From: a virus
Virus record (IMG/VR): IMGVR_UViG_3300013005_002372
Location: 1 to 25,647 of that record
Strand: one strand, 5' to 3'
DNA: 25,647 bases
Shown: in pieces, positions 6,356-15,326 of the stretch
Numbering within the stretch: position 1 is the stretch's first letter
How the letters are laid out: each line of letters begins with the position of its first letter
Notes under the pieces: model-generated
The model's input: only the letters and a program-made list of their open reading frames with translations
Database searches by the model: none
What the model was told of the DNA's origin: nothing
Program-made: the position numbers and the translations under genes

Positions 6356-6981
6356 ACCTTAGAAATAAATTCTGAGCCTGGTTCATGGTCTTCATCAACT
6401 ATACCTAGTTGTTGTAAATGTTCTTTGAAGTGGTCATCCATTTCCCAATCAACTTTAGATTGGAATGTAGATGGATTATAATCTTCTATGTGTTGTATTT
6501 GTTTGTTAGTAAAGATATTACCAACATATAGGAAATAATGGTTGTAACAAAGTAGCTCTAAATTATCAAGTGACCAATTTTTTTTATTATTATCTTTAAA
6601 ATTAAGTATTAAGGGTACCTTATAATCAGATACTCTACGTTCTTGAAATTGACATTTGTTACAACATTCTTGTAAATAACTCTCTTGTATTAATCTATTC
6701 TTTAATTTCTCAGGTGTATATGAGTCAATAGGTACTCTACCTTCAATTATATCTTTTAGAGCTGGTTCCTTACCTTTATTAGTTAAGAATTTAGATATGC
6801 CTTTACCTGATTGGTTCTTATGTTTATCAAATAATAATATTCCATTGTTATCAGAGAAATTCTTAGCCCATTTTTTATAGTGGATGTATGAGCAATGAAG
6901 GTATCTAGCCGCAGCGCGGTTCGATTTAGTCATAGCCATCGCTCGTTCAATATCAGATTTCAATAATGGTTTTGGTAACAT
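6352..6981 (-). CDS. HNH-like zinc protein with N-terminal helix-turn-helix
   Basis: A 209-residue protein. Residues 8-42 form a likely helix-turn-helix (AMTKSNRAAARYLHCSYIHY), suggesting DNA binding. Residues 106-148 resemble an HNH/zinc endonuclease domain: C107 and C110 pair with C145 and H148, and N140 sits in DNLELLC. The first catalytic His of HNH is expected in the strand LILNFKD but is N127 here, so nuclease activity may be lost or altered. A linker with PEKLKNRLI (90-98) and an acidic C-terminus complete it. This type of protein is, from memory, common in marine T4-like phages. It is probably a sequence-specific DNA-binding protein or degenerate homing-type nuclease. Its stop codon is embedded in promoter P4. 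Confidence 0.7.
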   Translation of the reverse strand: MLPKPLLKSDIERAMAMTKSNRAAARYLHCSYIHYKKWAKNFSDNNGILLFDKHKNQSGKGISKFLTNKGKEPALKDIIEGRVPIDSYTPEKLKNRLIQESYLQECCNKCQFQERRVSDYKVPLILNFKDNNKKNWSLDNLELLCYNHYFLYVGNIFTNKQIQHIEDYNPSTFQSKVDWEMDDHFKEHLQQLGIVDEDHEPGSEFISKV

Positions 6982-6983
6982 AA

Positions 6984-7388
6984 CTATTTTTCATTGTCTG
7001 ACTTTAACTTAGATAATATGTTCCAAATATCTTCAGGTGTTTCAGATGGTACTACTTTATCTTCATCATCAAATAATTCATTAACTGTTCCATCTGGATT
7101 AAACTTATCATATAAGTAAAAATTAATTACTTCAAATCCTTCCTTACCAAAATGGAGTAATATAAGTGAATCTATAAGTTGTAAAAACATTTCATTATAA
7201 GTAGAAAAATCTACTTTTAACTCACTATTAACTAAAGCAGTTCTAACTAGAACCGCTTGCATTGCCATTATAATACTTATAAATAAATCTTTTTGTTTAT
7301 CTAAGTATGCTTTTTTCTTTCGTTTAACAGTTGAGTTTACTTTAAGTAATTGATCAATTGCTTTCTTTATATCATCATAACCTTCCAT
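6984..7388 (-). CDS. Hypothetical helical phage protein
   Basis: A 134-residue, mainly helical protein. A basic N-terminus (VKRKKKAYLDKQKD, about 21-34) is followed by hydrophobic helices that are too interrupted by charge to be a confident membrane span, and an acidic tail carrying EDIWNIL. It lies two bases after the stop of one neighbour and six before the next, within the run downstream of the glycan cassette. No domain is recognised. Confidence 0.65.
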   Translation of the reverse strand: MEGYDDIKKAIDQLLKVNSTVKRKKKAYLDKQKDLFISIIMAMQAVLVRTALVNSELKVDFSTYNEMFLQLIDSLILLHFGKEGFEVINFYLYDKFNPDGTVNELFDDEDKVVPSETPEDIWNILSKLKSDNEK

Positions 7389-7395
7389 ATCACTC

Positions 7396-7716
7396 CTATT
7401 TTATTTTTTCTATAACATCTTTTATCCTAACACATTCCTCATATTTCTCTTCCTCCACAAATCTATCCATACAGGATTGTAATGCTTGTTCCCAGTCTCG
7501 TTTTTCAATTTCAATATAATATTCACTTCTTCCTAATTCAAATAACACTGCTGTTTTAGATTTAGTTTTAATAGCGTCTTTAATACCCTCAAATGCTTCT
7601 TTAAATACAGCTGTTGAGAATACTTCATTATTACTTAACGCTTCAATATCTGCTTTACCTTCACCATTGATATTGACTATCATCTTAGGTATAGTTCTTT
7701 CAGTTTTCTTAGCCAT
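7396..7716 (-). CDS. Hypothetical protein, paralogue of the 4114 gene
   Basis: A 106-residue protein whose C-terminal half matches the 4114-4422 product: YYIEIEKRDWEQALQSC, then MDRF, then YEECVRI and a short basic helix. The basic start MAKKTERTIPK and the middle helix (VFKEAFEGIKDAIKTK) complete a small alpha/beta protein. The conserved RDW, Cys and EEC positions suggest a shared binding surface. It begins five bases after the stop of the glycosyltransferase gene. Function unknown. Confidence 0.7.
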   Translation of the reverse strand: MAKKTERTIPKMIVNINGEGKADIEALSNNEVFSTAVFKEAFEGIKDAIKTKSKTAVLFELGRSEYYIEIEKRDWEQALQSCMDRFVEEEKYEECVRIKDVIEKIK

Positions 7717-7721
7717 ATTTA

Positions 7722-8891
7722 CTATTTGTTATAAATATGAGTTAAATCATGCTCATAAGTAGTTAATGAACGAACATCTATTTTAAATATACCTAATTCA
7801 AATTTACCTATTTCACCTGAGTCAGCTATGATTTCAGGTAGTTGCATCAATATATTAAAATGCTCTTGATCCAACTTAGAACCATCAAACTCAATTATTA
7901 TGTCATTATCAGGAACCGTGTGTTTAAATAATTTTAAACGTTGTTTTAAGTCAATTTTAGTGCTGGGTTGTTCCAAATCTAAATAATGTGATTCAATAAC
8001 ACACATTTCATCATCAGTATATAAAGTACTACACCATGGTTCTAAAGCACTCATTAATTGTAAAGTACATTTATCAACTACAAACCCAATATTGTACTTA
8101 TGAGGTATAATTGGTTTCATGTAAGCATCATGCTTAACAAAATGTCCCCACTTACGAATAAAGTTTCTAGCGTTTTTATTTGTTGTATGAATCCATTCTT
8201 CACTATTCTTACCTGCTGCACCTCCAGCGTGTGTATTAAACCTACTTCCTCTACTAGTAAAGTGATAAACTAAAGCATCCCATGATTGAATTACTTGATA
8301 ACCATTTAATATAAAACGATTAAACAAATCACTATCTTCTTTAGATTGAGGAGCAAATAACTCATCATGTCCTAAGAAATCTGATTTATACATACACCAA
8401 GGTGCAAATATACCTTCAGTTGTTTTATCTTCTTTTAATGATTCACTCTCAGTATACCATTTATCAAAGCTAAATTGTTCAGCTTCAATTCCAAAATCAA
8501 CAGTTATCTTCTCTACTCCAGACGGGTGTAATGGTGGTTCAACTCTTGTAGCACTTACTACTACACCTGGTTTTAAGTGTTTTAAAATGTTTTTATCTAA
8601 ATCTTTACACGCTACCATATCAGCATGAAATGCAAATATAATTTCTGTTCTAGCCATCTCAATACCTTTATCAAACATACCTACGATACCAATACGTTCA
8701 GGTCCTGGATTGTGATATGTAATTAGGTCTTCATCGTTTAGTGATTTAATCCATTCTTGAGTACCATCTACACTAGCATCATCTAAAACTAATACTTCAT
8801 GTTTGGTTTCTAAATTACGAATTGAAGTATAAGCTAACTTTAAAAATTCTAAGTTATTTCTACTTGGTAATACAAATGTTATTTTATCCAT
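7722..8891 (-). CDS. Family 2 glycosyltransferase with extra C-terminal domain
   Basis: A 389-residue GT-A fold glycosyltransferase (GT2). The N-terminal nucleotide-sugar site shows ITFVLPSRNNLEFL and VLVLDDASVDGTQ (residues about 4-46). A DxD-equivalent lies in FAFHADM (near 90), and acceptor-side motifs include the PWCMYKSDF region and KEDSDLFNR. The first 270 residues are the catalytic domain. The last 120 form an additional domain with repeated acidic patches, not assigned. The enzyme would transfer a sugar from a nucleotide donor to a surface or virion acceptor. It ends the glycan cassette and overlaps the upstream epimerase gene by eight bases, implying co-translation. Confidence 0.85.
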   Translation of the reverse strand: MDKITFVLPSRNNLEFLKLAYTSIRNLETKHEVLVLDDASVDGTQEWIKSLNDEDLITYHNPGPERIGIVGMFDKGIEMARTEIIFAFHADMVACKDLDKNILKHLKPGVVVSATRVEPPLHPSGVEKITVDFGIEAEQFSFDKWYTESESLKEDKTTEGIFAPWCMYKSDFLGHDELFAPQSKEDSDLFNRFILNGYQVIQSWDALVYHFTSRGSRFNTHAGGAAGKNSEEWIHTTNKNARNFIRKWGHFVKHDAYMKPIIPHKYNIGFVVDKCTLQLMSALEPWCSTLYTDDEMCVIESHYLDLEQPSTKIDLKQRLKLFKHTVPDNDIIIEFDGSKLDQEHFNILMQLPEIIADSGEIGKFELGIFKIDVRSLTTYEHDLTHIYNK

Positions 8892-9729
8892 TGAAATAAT
8901 TTTTTATATAATCTTCAATATTAATAGTTGGTTCCCAACCTAATACTTCATTAGCTAAACTATAATCACATAATGTGATTTGAGCTTCACCTGGTTTATC
9001 ATCTTTATATTCTACTTCTTGGTTAAACATATCAGCTATTTCTTTGATTGAATAGTTTTTACCTCTACCTAATTCAAATATATGTCCCCAAGCATTATTT
9101 TCTTTAACTAATAATAAAGCATTTACAATATCATCAATATGAGTAAAATCTCTACGTTTAGTACCATCCCCATATATTACTAATGATTGATGTTCTTCAA
9201 TTGCTTTTTCCCATTTGCCAATCACAGTACAATATCCGCCTTCTTTTAAATGATGAGGACCATAAACATTATAAAAACGAGTTATAGATGCTTGTAAATC
9301 AAAATGCTGTTGATACAATTGAATAATTTCCTCACCTACATCTTTACTAAATGTATAAGGATTCTTAAACTTACCTGAGTGATGAGAACTACTACCAGCA
9401 TATATAAGTGGTATATTATTTTTAGAGCAATATTGAGCTATTTGTAAAGTACCATTAGCATTAGTTGTAAAATAATCAATTGGATTTATAAATGATGGTT
9501 GTATTCTAGCTATAGCAGCTAAATGGTACACTACATCAAACTTACCCCATGCTGAATAATCAATTATATGTCTAATATCAAAATCAATATACCTAACTCC
9601 TGGTTGGTGATTCAATTGAGTACCTGTTTTATAATTATCAACTGATACTATTTCATAATTTTGTTTTAATAGAACTTTAATTAGATTTGTACCTACAAAT
9701 CCTGCTCCACCTGTTATTAATGCTTTCAT
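8884..9729 (-). CDS. NAD-dependent sugar epimerase/dehydratase (extended SDR)
   Basis: A 281-residue extended short-chain dehydrogenase/reductase acting on nucleotide sugars. Rossmann motif GGAGFVG at 7-13, D31 after strand beta-2 (NAD rather than NADP), DVVYHLAA at 65-72, and the catalytic pair Y125/K129 in YTFSK with S113-S115 upstream. The closest families are UDP-glucose 4-epimerase and dTDP-glucose dehydratase-like enzymes. At 281 residues it is shorter than typical (310-340), so the substrate cannot be fixed. It would supply the donor sugar for the neighbouring transferases. Start ATG at 9729, three bases after the methyltransferase stop. Confidence 0.87.
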   Translation of the reverse strand: MKALITGGAGFVGTNLIKVLLKQNYEIVSVDNYKTGTQLNHQPGVRYIDFDIRHIIDYSAWGKFDVVYHLAAIARIQPSFINPIDYFTTNANGTLQIAQYCSKNNIPLIYAGSSSHHSGKFKNPYTFSKDVGEEIIQLYQQHFDLQASITRFYNVYGPHHLKEGGYCTVIGKWEKAIEEHQSLVIYGDGTKRRDFTHIDDIVNALLLVKENNAWGHIFELGRGKNYSIKEIADMFNQEVEYKDDKPGEAQITLCDYSLANEVLGWEPTINIEDYIKNYFNG

Positions 9730-9731
9730 AA

Positions 9732-10370
9732 TTATTTTTTTAAATTAACTATACAAAAGAAGACCCAAGCTTGATTTAAATCAGTTGTAATATCTGTACC
9801 CCACTGTCCGTTTGGTAATTGATGTTCAACTAATCCCATAGCTGTCACTTCATCATCTTTAAAATTTTTAGTTAATATATCATACATTTCATTTTGATCA
9901 TATTCATATAAATGAGTACCACCATCATACTTCCAAATTGGTGTTTTACGTTGTGGAGTAGTAATAATAATAGTTTCTGAAGTACAATATCTTAAACTTT
10001 GTAAATAGTCATCAATACGTTCTGGAGGTAAATGTTCAAATGTTTCTATTGATGTACAAACTTCAAATTCATTTTCTTTAAAATGGTTTTGTAAGTTAAA
10101 TATATCACAAACTAAATAATCACAATTAGGACTAGCTATTCTAGTTTTAGCTTCCTCTATACCTTCAGTATCAATATCTATCCCAACTACTTTTTTAGCT
10201 CCTAAACTTAATAATATACCAGCACCATATCCTTTCCCTGTCGCGGCATCTAATACAGTTTTACCTTTAGTCCAATGGTTAGCAAATATATATCTGTCTA
10301 TTGATGTTGATGAAGCTGGATATGATAATCTATCTAAATCTTCAATTGGTGTATTTTGACTTTCTTTCAT
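9732..10370 (-). CDS. SAM-dependent methyltransferase
   Basis: A 212-residue class I methyltransferase. Motif I is VLDAATGKGYGAGIL (near 36-50), motif II VVGIDID, and the post-motif region CTSIETFEHLPPE is typical of Methyltransf_11/23 proteins. No DNA-methylase catalytic motif (DPPY or PCQ) is visible, and its place among glycosyltransferases points to methylation of a sugar or small molecule rather than DNA. The start at 10370 forms TAATG with the previous gene. A second, unrelated-looking methyltransferase lies two genes upstream at 11281. Confidence 0.82.
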   Translation of the reverse strand: MKESQNTPIEDLDRLSYPASSTSIDRYIFANHWTKGKTVLDAATGKGYGAGILLSLGAKKVVGIDIDTEGIEEAKTRIASPNCDYLVCDIFNLQNHFKENEFEVCTSIETFEHLPPERIDDYLQSLRYCTSETIIITTPQRKTPIWKYDGGTHLYEYDQNEMYDILTKNFKDDEVTAMGLVEHQLPNGQWGTDITTDLNQAWVFFCIVNLKK

Positions 10371-11281
10371 TATTTATTAAATCGTTTTATAAATTGTTCT
10401 TCACTAAATACTCTTTTATACCCATATCTAGCTGCTTGACTACATTCAGTATAAAATATACTATCATTCTTAAGTAAGTTAATTAGTTTCTTTGCAGTAA
10501 CCAAATCTCCTACTTCAACTGTTAAATCAGGATGACATACTTCTTGAGTATCTAATCCATGATAACCAATACAAGGTATACCTAAATAAGCACAGTTTAA
10601 AGCAAATGTACCTGCAGCATGTGTTCTCATTAGGTGAACTCCATATTTGAATTTACTTAATTGAGTAATCCAATCTCTCCAATTTAGATAAGGTAAATGA
10701 GTTAATAATTGTTCTTCACCTATTTGTTTTCTACCCATTGATGGAGCAAATACTTTATCTGATATTTCACTTGCTACAGTATAAGAATCAAATCCACCAT
10801 ACCATGAGACAAAATTTCCTCCTACTATTACTTCACCTCTGTATTTATCAGGCATTAAAGCATCTACATCAATAGCATCTTCTATCATTAGTGATTGAAG
10901 TACCCTAACATCCTTATGATTAGTTAAACCTTCATAATATGTTTTATCAACTATGTTATGGACAAAAATAATATCCGCTGATGTTAAAGTATTAAAGTAC
11001 CATATTTGTTTAGGCAAATCATAATCTTGCCAAAACCAATTAGGTCCTTCTTGCATCACAGCTACTTTATTACAACTTTGTTTTAAATTGTCTATATTAA
11101 AGTCAGGATTCTTTTTAGGTATAATAACAATACCTAAGTCATAATTCTCTTCAGGTATAGATTTTATATTGTAATGGTCAGCATCTAAAGCAACCATCCA
11201 AGCGAACTCAGTTCTCATGTTATCATGATTACGGGGTATCTTACCTTGGAAGAGCATTTCAGTAAAAAAAGCTATTTTCAT
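10370..11281 (-). CDS. Glycosyltransferase, GT-B type
   Basis: A 303-residue protein with the layout of a GT-B glycosyltransferase: N-terminal MKIAFFTEMLFQG, a mid segment VIVGGNFVSWYGGFDSY, and a C-terminal donor-site region with MRTHAAGTFALNCAYLGIPCIGY, resembling the E-x7-E/G-rich donor loop of GT4-like enzymes but divergent. The C-terminus RVFSEEQFIKRFN is also typical. It would transfer sugar to a polysaccharide or virion acceptor. It is coupled by TAATG to both neighbours. Exact family and substrate are unclear. Confidence 0.7.
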   Translation of the reverse strand: MKIAFFTEMLFQGKIPRNHDNMRTEFAWMVALDADHYNIKSIPEENYDLGIVIIPKKNPDFNIDNLKQSCNKVAVMQEGPNWFWQDYDLPKQIWYFNTLTSADIIFVHNIVDKTYYEGLTNHKDVRVLQSLMIEDAIDVDALMPDKYRGEVIVGGNFVSWYGGFDSYTVASEISDKVFAPSMGRKQIGEEQLLTHLPYLNWRDWITQLSKFKYGVHLMRTHAAGTFALNCAYLGIPCIGYHGLDTQEVCHPDLTVEVGDLVTAKKLINLLKNDSIFYTECSQAARYGYKRVFSEEQFIKRFNK

Positions 11282-11952
11282 TATTCCGTTATTAATTCTT
11301 TTTTAATAAATAAGAAAAATTGCATTTCCTCATCTGGTTGGTCTAATAATGTTACTTCATATCCTAATACTTTACCAAAACCAAATAATTCATAGTTTGG
11401 AATAAAGTTAATATGTTCAAATCTAACATCACCATCAAATAAAGGAGTGCCTGTATCGAAGAAATATTTTTCACCATACCAATGAGAATCTAAACCATCA
11501 TAGTCTGTATTTGGTTTACTAATCATAAAACCATACTTGCTTATTCTAGCTAACTCACTTAAGAAACCATATGTTGAGAACATATGTTCTATAACTTCAA
11601 ATGATATAGAAAAATCAACTTCATTATCTTGTAATGGTAAAGGTTCTTTATTAAAATTAGCTATACGAGCATCAGGTAAATTATCTACTATATATTGGCT
11701 ACCATCAGCCCTAATTATAGTTTCAATACCTGAAAACATAGGTAATTTTTGTAAGTCTAAAGGAGGAAAACCACATCCTATGTCAGCCATTGTTTTCCAT
11801 TTTACTAACTCATATATTTTATTTAAGTGAGTTAATGCTTGAGCCCACATATGAGGTGAGTGACTACCTTGTAATGGTATTTCAAAACTATTCCAAAATC
11901 TATAATTCCATTTATCAATGTTCTCATGATCGGATTTAAGTGTTCTTACCAT
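11281..11952 (-). CDS. SAM-dependent methyltransferase
   Basis: A 223-residue class I methyltransferase with ADIGCGFPPLDLQ (SAM-binding motif I, near 59-71), an acidic motif IIRADGSQYI, and SISFEVIEHMFSTYGFL (post-motif), typical of Methyltransf_11/12 proteins. The C-terminal half carries aromatic segments (DSHWYGEKYFFDTG) that could contact a glycan. It overlaps the deacetylase by 17 bases and the next transferase by TAATG. A role in O-methylation of the cassette's sugar product is an inference from context. Confidence 0.8.
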   Translation of the reverse strand: MVRTLKSDHENIDKWNYRFWNSFEIPLQGSHSPHMWAQALTHLNKIYELVKWKTMADIGCGFPPLDLQKLPMFSGIETIIRADGSQYIVDNLPDARIANFNKEPLPLQDNEVDFSISFEVIEHMFSTYGFLSELARISKYGFMISKPNTDYDGLDSHWYGEKYFFDTGTPLFDGDVRFEHINFIPNYELFGFGKVLGYEVTLLDQPDEEMQFFLFIKKELITE

Positions 11953-12628
11953 CTACAAATTCTTTTATTGTGACAAAACTAATTTCATTATTAGTGACCA
12001 AATAATCAAGACTTGATTTAAATTGATCAAAGTTATCTTCATTCCAAACATTGTCATTCCAATCTCCAAATATATGAGATTGAAACATTATAGCATTGTT
12101 ATTATGTATTTTAATATCAGTTTGATGAATGCCATCTGCTCCATAAACTGTTTTACATGTACCCCAATCTAAACCTCTATTATGTTCATAATGTATAGCT
12201 GAGTATTTAAAAGTATTTTTTAATGCTTCAACACTAACTGGACTAGCTAACCAACCTGGATTTCTCCATCCATGTGGTAAATAGTTTACACTATTCCATT
12301 CATTAACTAATAGATTTAATCTGTCTGCTACTAATGATGGATTATTTAATTCATAAAATTCACATTCACCAAACTTATTTTTATCTGATGTTTGATGAAA
12401 ATGTCCATGAGCGGCTAATTCAAATATACCCGCATCAAGTAATTCATCAACCCAATTTTTATTTTCAGATAATTTAGCATCACCATGATGGTTTGAAGGT
12501 ATGAATAAAGTAAATTTAGCTCCAAACTGTTTATTTAATTCAAATAAATACTTTTCAGTTTTGTCTCCAAATATTCTCCAATCCTTTTTAGGATTAACAT
12601 CATCAATAGCTATAGTTAAGTTAATCAT
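11936..12628 (-). CDS. Polysaccharide deacetylase (NodB/CE4-like)
   Basis: A 230-residue protein with the NodB homology features: the DD motif at D9-D10 (base and metal ligand) and H74-G-H-F-H78, giving the HxxxH metal ligands, followed by a WRNPGW-like arginine/proline motif (GWRNPGWLASP). The family removes N- or O-acetyl groups from sugars using a divalent metal. No signal peptide is present, so it would act in the cytoplasm on a lipid-linked or nucleotide precursor, or on virion-bound glycan. Deacetylases are unusual in phage glycan clusters. The start ATG overlaps the previous stop (ATGA). Confidence 0.82.
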   Translation of the reverse strand: MINLTIAIDDVNPKKDWRIFGDKTEKYLFELNKQFGAKFTLFIPSNHHGDAKLSENKNWVDELLDAGIFELAAHGHFHQTSDKNKFGECEFYELNNPSLVADRLNLLVNEWNSVNYLPHGWRNPGWLASPVSVEALKNTFKYSAIHYEHNRGLDWGTCKTVYGADGIHQTDIKIHNNNAIMFQSHIFGDWNDNVWNEDNFDQFKSSLDYLVTNNEISFVTIKEFVDGKNT

Positions 12629-13233
12629 ATAGTGTTGTAATAATTGTTTTGACGTTCTTGTCTTTCAATTGTTTTTGGATGAATTAAATCATATCCATAA
12701 GGTAAGTTAGCTATCGTTTTCCATCCTATTAAACGCTCATGTACTTTATTTACCCATTCAATATTAGGTTTATTAGTACATATACGAGTTTGGTAATCAG
12801 GATAATTAACATAACCATTTTCATCTACAAACCACCTCCATTTATCAATATGTTCTCTAGTTAAACCATCTACAGTATTAATCCTAGGTACTGATATAAC
12901 ATCTACAATGCCTTTATTAGCGTCAAGTATTTCATGTATGTTAAATAATAAATCATCACTTAAATACTCATCAGCGTCTATAAAGAATATCCATTCATTA
13001 GTACAAATGCTTTTAAGATTATTTTTAAATGTAGCGAAGTCATTATTTAATGGATGAATATAGTTTATTAATTTATATTTACTAACTATATCTTTAACTT
13101 CTTGTGTAGCAGTAATATCTAATTGAACTACTATCTCATCCTTCTTTTTAATGTTTTTATCTAATTGTTTTAATAGACGTTCTAATTCAATATGCTCATT
13201 ACAAGCTGTAATAGCAAAACTAATATTAGCCAT
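12625..13233 (-). CDS. Family 2 glycosyltransferase
   Basis: A 202-residue GT-A fold transferase. The N-terminus SFAITACNEHIELERLL is the usual nucleotide-binding start, and the DxD metal motif appears as FFIDADEYL. The C-terminal ERLIGWKTIANLPYG segment matches short GT2 enzymes related to waaE/KdtX-type LPS core transferases. It is shorter than most GT2 proteins and lacks membrane spans, so it is cytoplasmic or peripheral. It overlaps the deacetylase by four bases. Confidence 0.83.
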   Translation of the reverse strand: MANISFAITACNEHIELERLLKQLDKNIKKKDEIVVQLDITATQEVKDIVSKYKLINYIHPLNNDFATFKNNLKSICTNEWIFFIDADEYLSDDLLFNIHEILDANKGIVDVISVPRINTVDGLTREHIDKWRWFVDENGYVNYPDYQTRICTNKPNIEWVNKVHERLIGWKTIANLPYGYDLIHPKTIERQERQNNYYNTI

Positions 13234-13243
13234 AACTTAAATT

Positions 13244-13672
13244 TTAAATTAACCCAATGTAAGCACAAGCCTCATCAAATGAGTTTTTATCAAATGTTTG
13301 TAGTGTTTTAGGATCTGATTTGTAAGTGGCTCCCTTGAACTTTTCTTTTTCTTCATCTGTTGTTTCAATAGCCTTAATACCTGCCCATCCCCAAGTCTCA
13401 TTATTTGTACCATTTACAAATACAGTACCTTTATCATGGACATTTATAACTGTTGGATACCAAACTCGTTTTTGATCATCTATAAACTTAATATCCTTAT
13501 ACAACTCAGGCATTACTTCTTCTGATTCAGTTACTAATTGACTTCCTTCTAACATTAATTCGTTAGTTGTAAAGCCACAGCCCATACAACTCCAAACTGT
13601 TATTTTTTCTATTTCATGCTCATAACAAGCATCTGAACCGCATTTAGCACATATAACTAATTTATCATTCAT
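13244..13672 (-). CDS. Zinc-ribbon hypothetical protein inside the glycan cassette
   Basis: A 142-residue protein. The N-terminus is a four-Cys zinc ribbon (CAKCGSDACYEHEI, then WSCMGCGF), followed by a beta-rich region carrying RVWYPTVIN and ETWGWAGIKAI, and an acidic helical tail. From memory, similar proteins with a WGWA..K segment recur in T4-like marine phages without an assigned role. The zinc ribbon would bind nucleic acid or protein. Its location between two glycosyltransferase blocks does not by itself imply a sugar role. Confidence 0.65.
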   Translation of the reverse strand: MNDKLVICAKCGSDACYEHEIEKITVWSCMGCGFTTNELMLEGSQLVTESEEVMPELYKDIKFIDDQKRVWYPTVINVHDKGTVFVNGTNNETWGWAGIKAIETTDEEKEKFKGATYKSDPKTLQTFDKNSFDEACAYIGLI

Positions 13673-13684
13673 AATAAATATATT

Positions 13685-14044
13685 TTATAATTTATAATTT
13701 TCTATTTCATTATCATAGTGTAATCCTTCATTACCATTTTGTCCTATAATATCCATTCTTTTTTCCATTTCCTCTTCGGCGTATTTTCTCATTTCCTCTA
13801 CTGCATCTATATTACGTTCATTTCCTTCACTATCATCCATAGGGCCAAAGAAATCATTTTCTAATTCATCAAGACTTTCATATCCCTCACTATCTTTTAG
13901 ATAAGCATGTCTTAATGTATTGTCATCATCTTCTACTTGTTCTAAATTACTTTTTAATGCTTCCCAACCTGATGGAGTTAAATCATAATTATTAGATCCA
14001 GCTATAAATCCTTTTAACCATATAATAAACTCTTTACTAGTCAT
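13685..14044 (-). CDS. Conserved-type small acidic phage protein
   Basis: A 119-residue acidic protein. The start MTSKEFIIWLKGFIAG and the following TPSGWEALKSNLEQV look like a recurrent phage N-terminal module (hydrophobic helix, then W...L...L helix), seen from memory in many T4-like and Bacteroidota phages. The C-terminal half is highly charged (EEMRKYAEEEMEKRMDI) and probably coiled. Its ATG forms TAATG with the upstream glycosyltransferase. Function unknown. Confidence 0.7.
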   Translation of the reverse strand: MTSKEFIIWLKGFIAGSNNYDLTPSGWEALKSNLEQVEDDDNTLRHAYLKDSEGYESLDELENDFFGPMDDSEGNERNIDAVEEMRKYAEEEMEKRMDIIGQNGNEGLHYDNEIENYKL

Positions 14045-15321
14045 TATGATAATCTTTTAAGTTTAGGTAATTTAATTTCTACTTGTTTAGGTATTCCATC
14101 AAGTATAGTATCTAATACCTCAGCCATTTTATCAAATGAGAAGTTAGTTTTAGCATAATGTGTTTGACGTTTAGCTAACTCAGCATACTTATTATAATCC
14201 TTATAATTATTTTCTAATGCATCTGCTACATTAGCGTCATTAGGTGTAAACCATTGTGCTTCAGCTAATATCATATTTTTAACTACAGCTGATGAATGTA
14301 CATTAGTTAAACCACCTCCTACAAGTGTATTAAATTCTGGATTTAAGAAATCTAAATGTCCACTCCAATTACTAGTTATAATAGGTTTTTTAGATAAACT
14401 AAATTCAAGTAATGGTCTACCAAAACCTTCACCTTTAGTTAAACTAATCATAGTCTTAACTTTATCATGGTTATATAAGTCATTCATATCCTTATCATCT
14501 AAATCACCATGTAGTAAGTAAATGTTTGGTAAATCGCCTTTAACTGTGTTTTTAATGGCATCTATCTTCTTGAGTACATCATCTCTATCTAAAATAGAAT
14601 TATTAGCACTACTTGTTTTTAATAATAATGCTGGTTTTTTCTTTTTATTTTTAAATGTTTCTAAGAATGCTTTAATCATATAACCTACATTCTTTCTATC
14701 TTCACCTATTTGTCCTTGTAACCAATGGCCCACAAATAAGAAACAAAAATCTTCTTTAATCTCATCTAATGATAAAACTAAATCTGTTTCTTCTAACTCA
14801 GTATCTGGTATAGCAAAATATTTATTTAAATCAGCTCCCTCAAATAATACTTCAATTGGTTTCTCTAATTTAACTACTCCTAATATTTGCTCTGTTTTTG
14901 GATCTTTTTTCTCAAATGCTGATTCCTCAAATGTTTTTTTAGCATGGTTAGATGATACTAATGTTAAATTCATTCTATTAATACCTTCAATCCAACTTGG
15001 ATCACATATAGTAGTTTCAATACCAGCTGTAATACCAATATTAAATTTACCTACTGGTTGGAATTCATTTGGTACTGTAATTTGAATCCAAACATCAGGC
15101 TGTTTAGGCAACTGTTGTTCCTTCCAAATCAAATCATATAAGATTTTATCATCTGGATTATTTAAATCTAGAGCATTGTATGCTGTATTGCCCCAACGTT
15201 GAGATAAAACTCTAACATCGTATTTATCATACTTTAAAATTGCTCTAACTATATCTCTACTTCTCGCTCCGTATCCTGACATTGTCTCTACTGGACAACT
15301 AATAAACAATAATGGTTTCAT
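14044..15321 (-). CDS. Family 4-type glycosyltransferase
   Basis: A 425-residue GT-B enzyme. N-terminal acceptor domain (PLLFISCPVETMSGYGARSR) and a C-terminal donor domain with GEGFGRPLLEFSLSKKPII, carrying the E-x7-E-like loop that binds the nucleotide-sugar phosphate, then SNWSGHLDFL. The middle (FCFLFVGHWLQGQIG, then RKNVGYMIKAFLE) is the usual hinge. Full-length for the family. It would act on a glycan acceptor and is paired with the adjacent 15327 enzyme, five bases upstream, suggesting sequential sugar addition. Confidence 0.85.
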   Translation of the reverse strand: MKPLLFISCPVETMSGYGARSRDIVRAILKYDKYDVRVLSQRWGNTAYNALDLNNPDDKILYDLIWKEQQLPKQPDVWIQITVPNEFQPVGKFNIGITAGIETTICDPSWIEGINRMNLTLVSSNHAKKTFEESAFEKKDPKTEQILGVVKLEKPIEVLFEGADLNKYFAIPDTELEETDLVLSLDEIKEDFCFLFVGHWLQGQIGEDRKNVGYMIKAFLETFKNKKKKPALLLKTSSANNSILDRDDVLKKIDAIKNTVKGDLPNIYLLHGDLDDKDMNDLYNHDKVKTMISLTKGEGFGRPLLEFSLSKKPIITSNWSGHLDFLNPEFNTLVGGGLTNVHSSAVVKNMILAEAQWFTPNDANVADALENNYKDYNKYAELAKRQTHYAKTNFSFDKMAEVLDTILDGIPKQVEIKLPKLKRLS

Positions 15322-15326
15322 AACTA

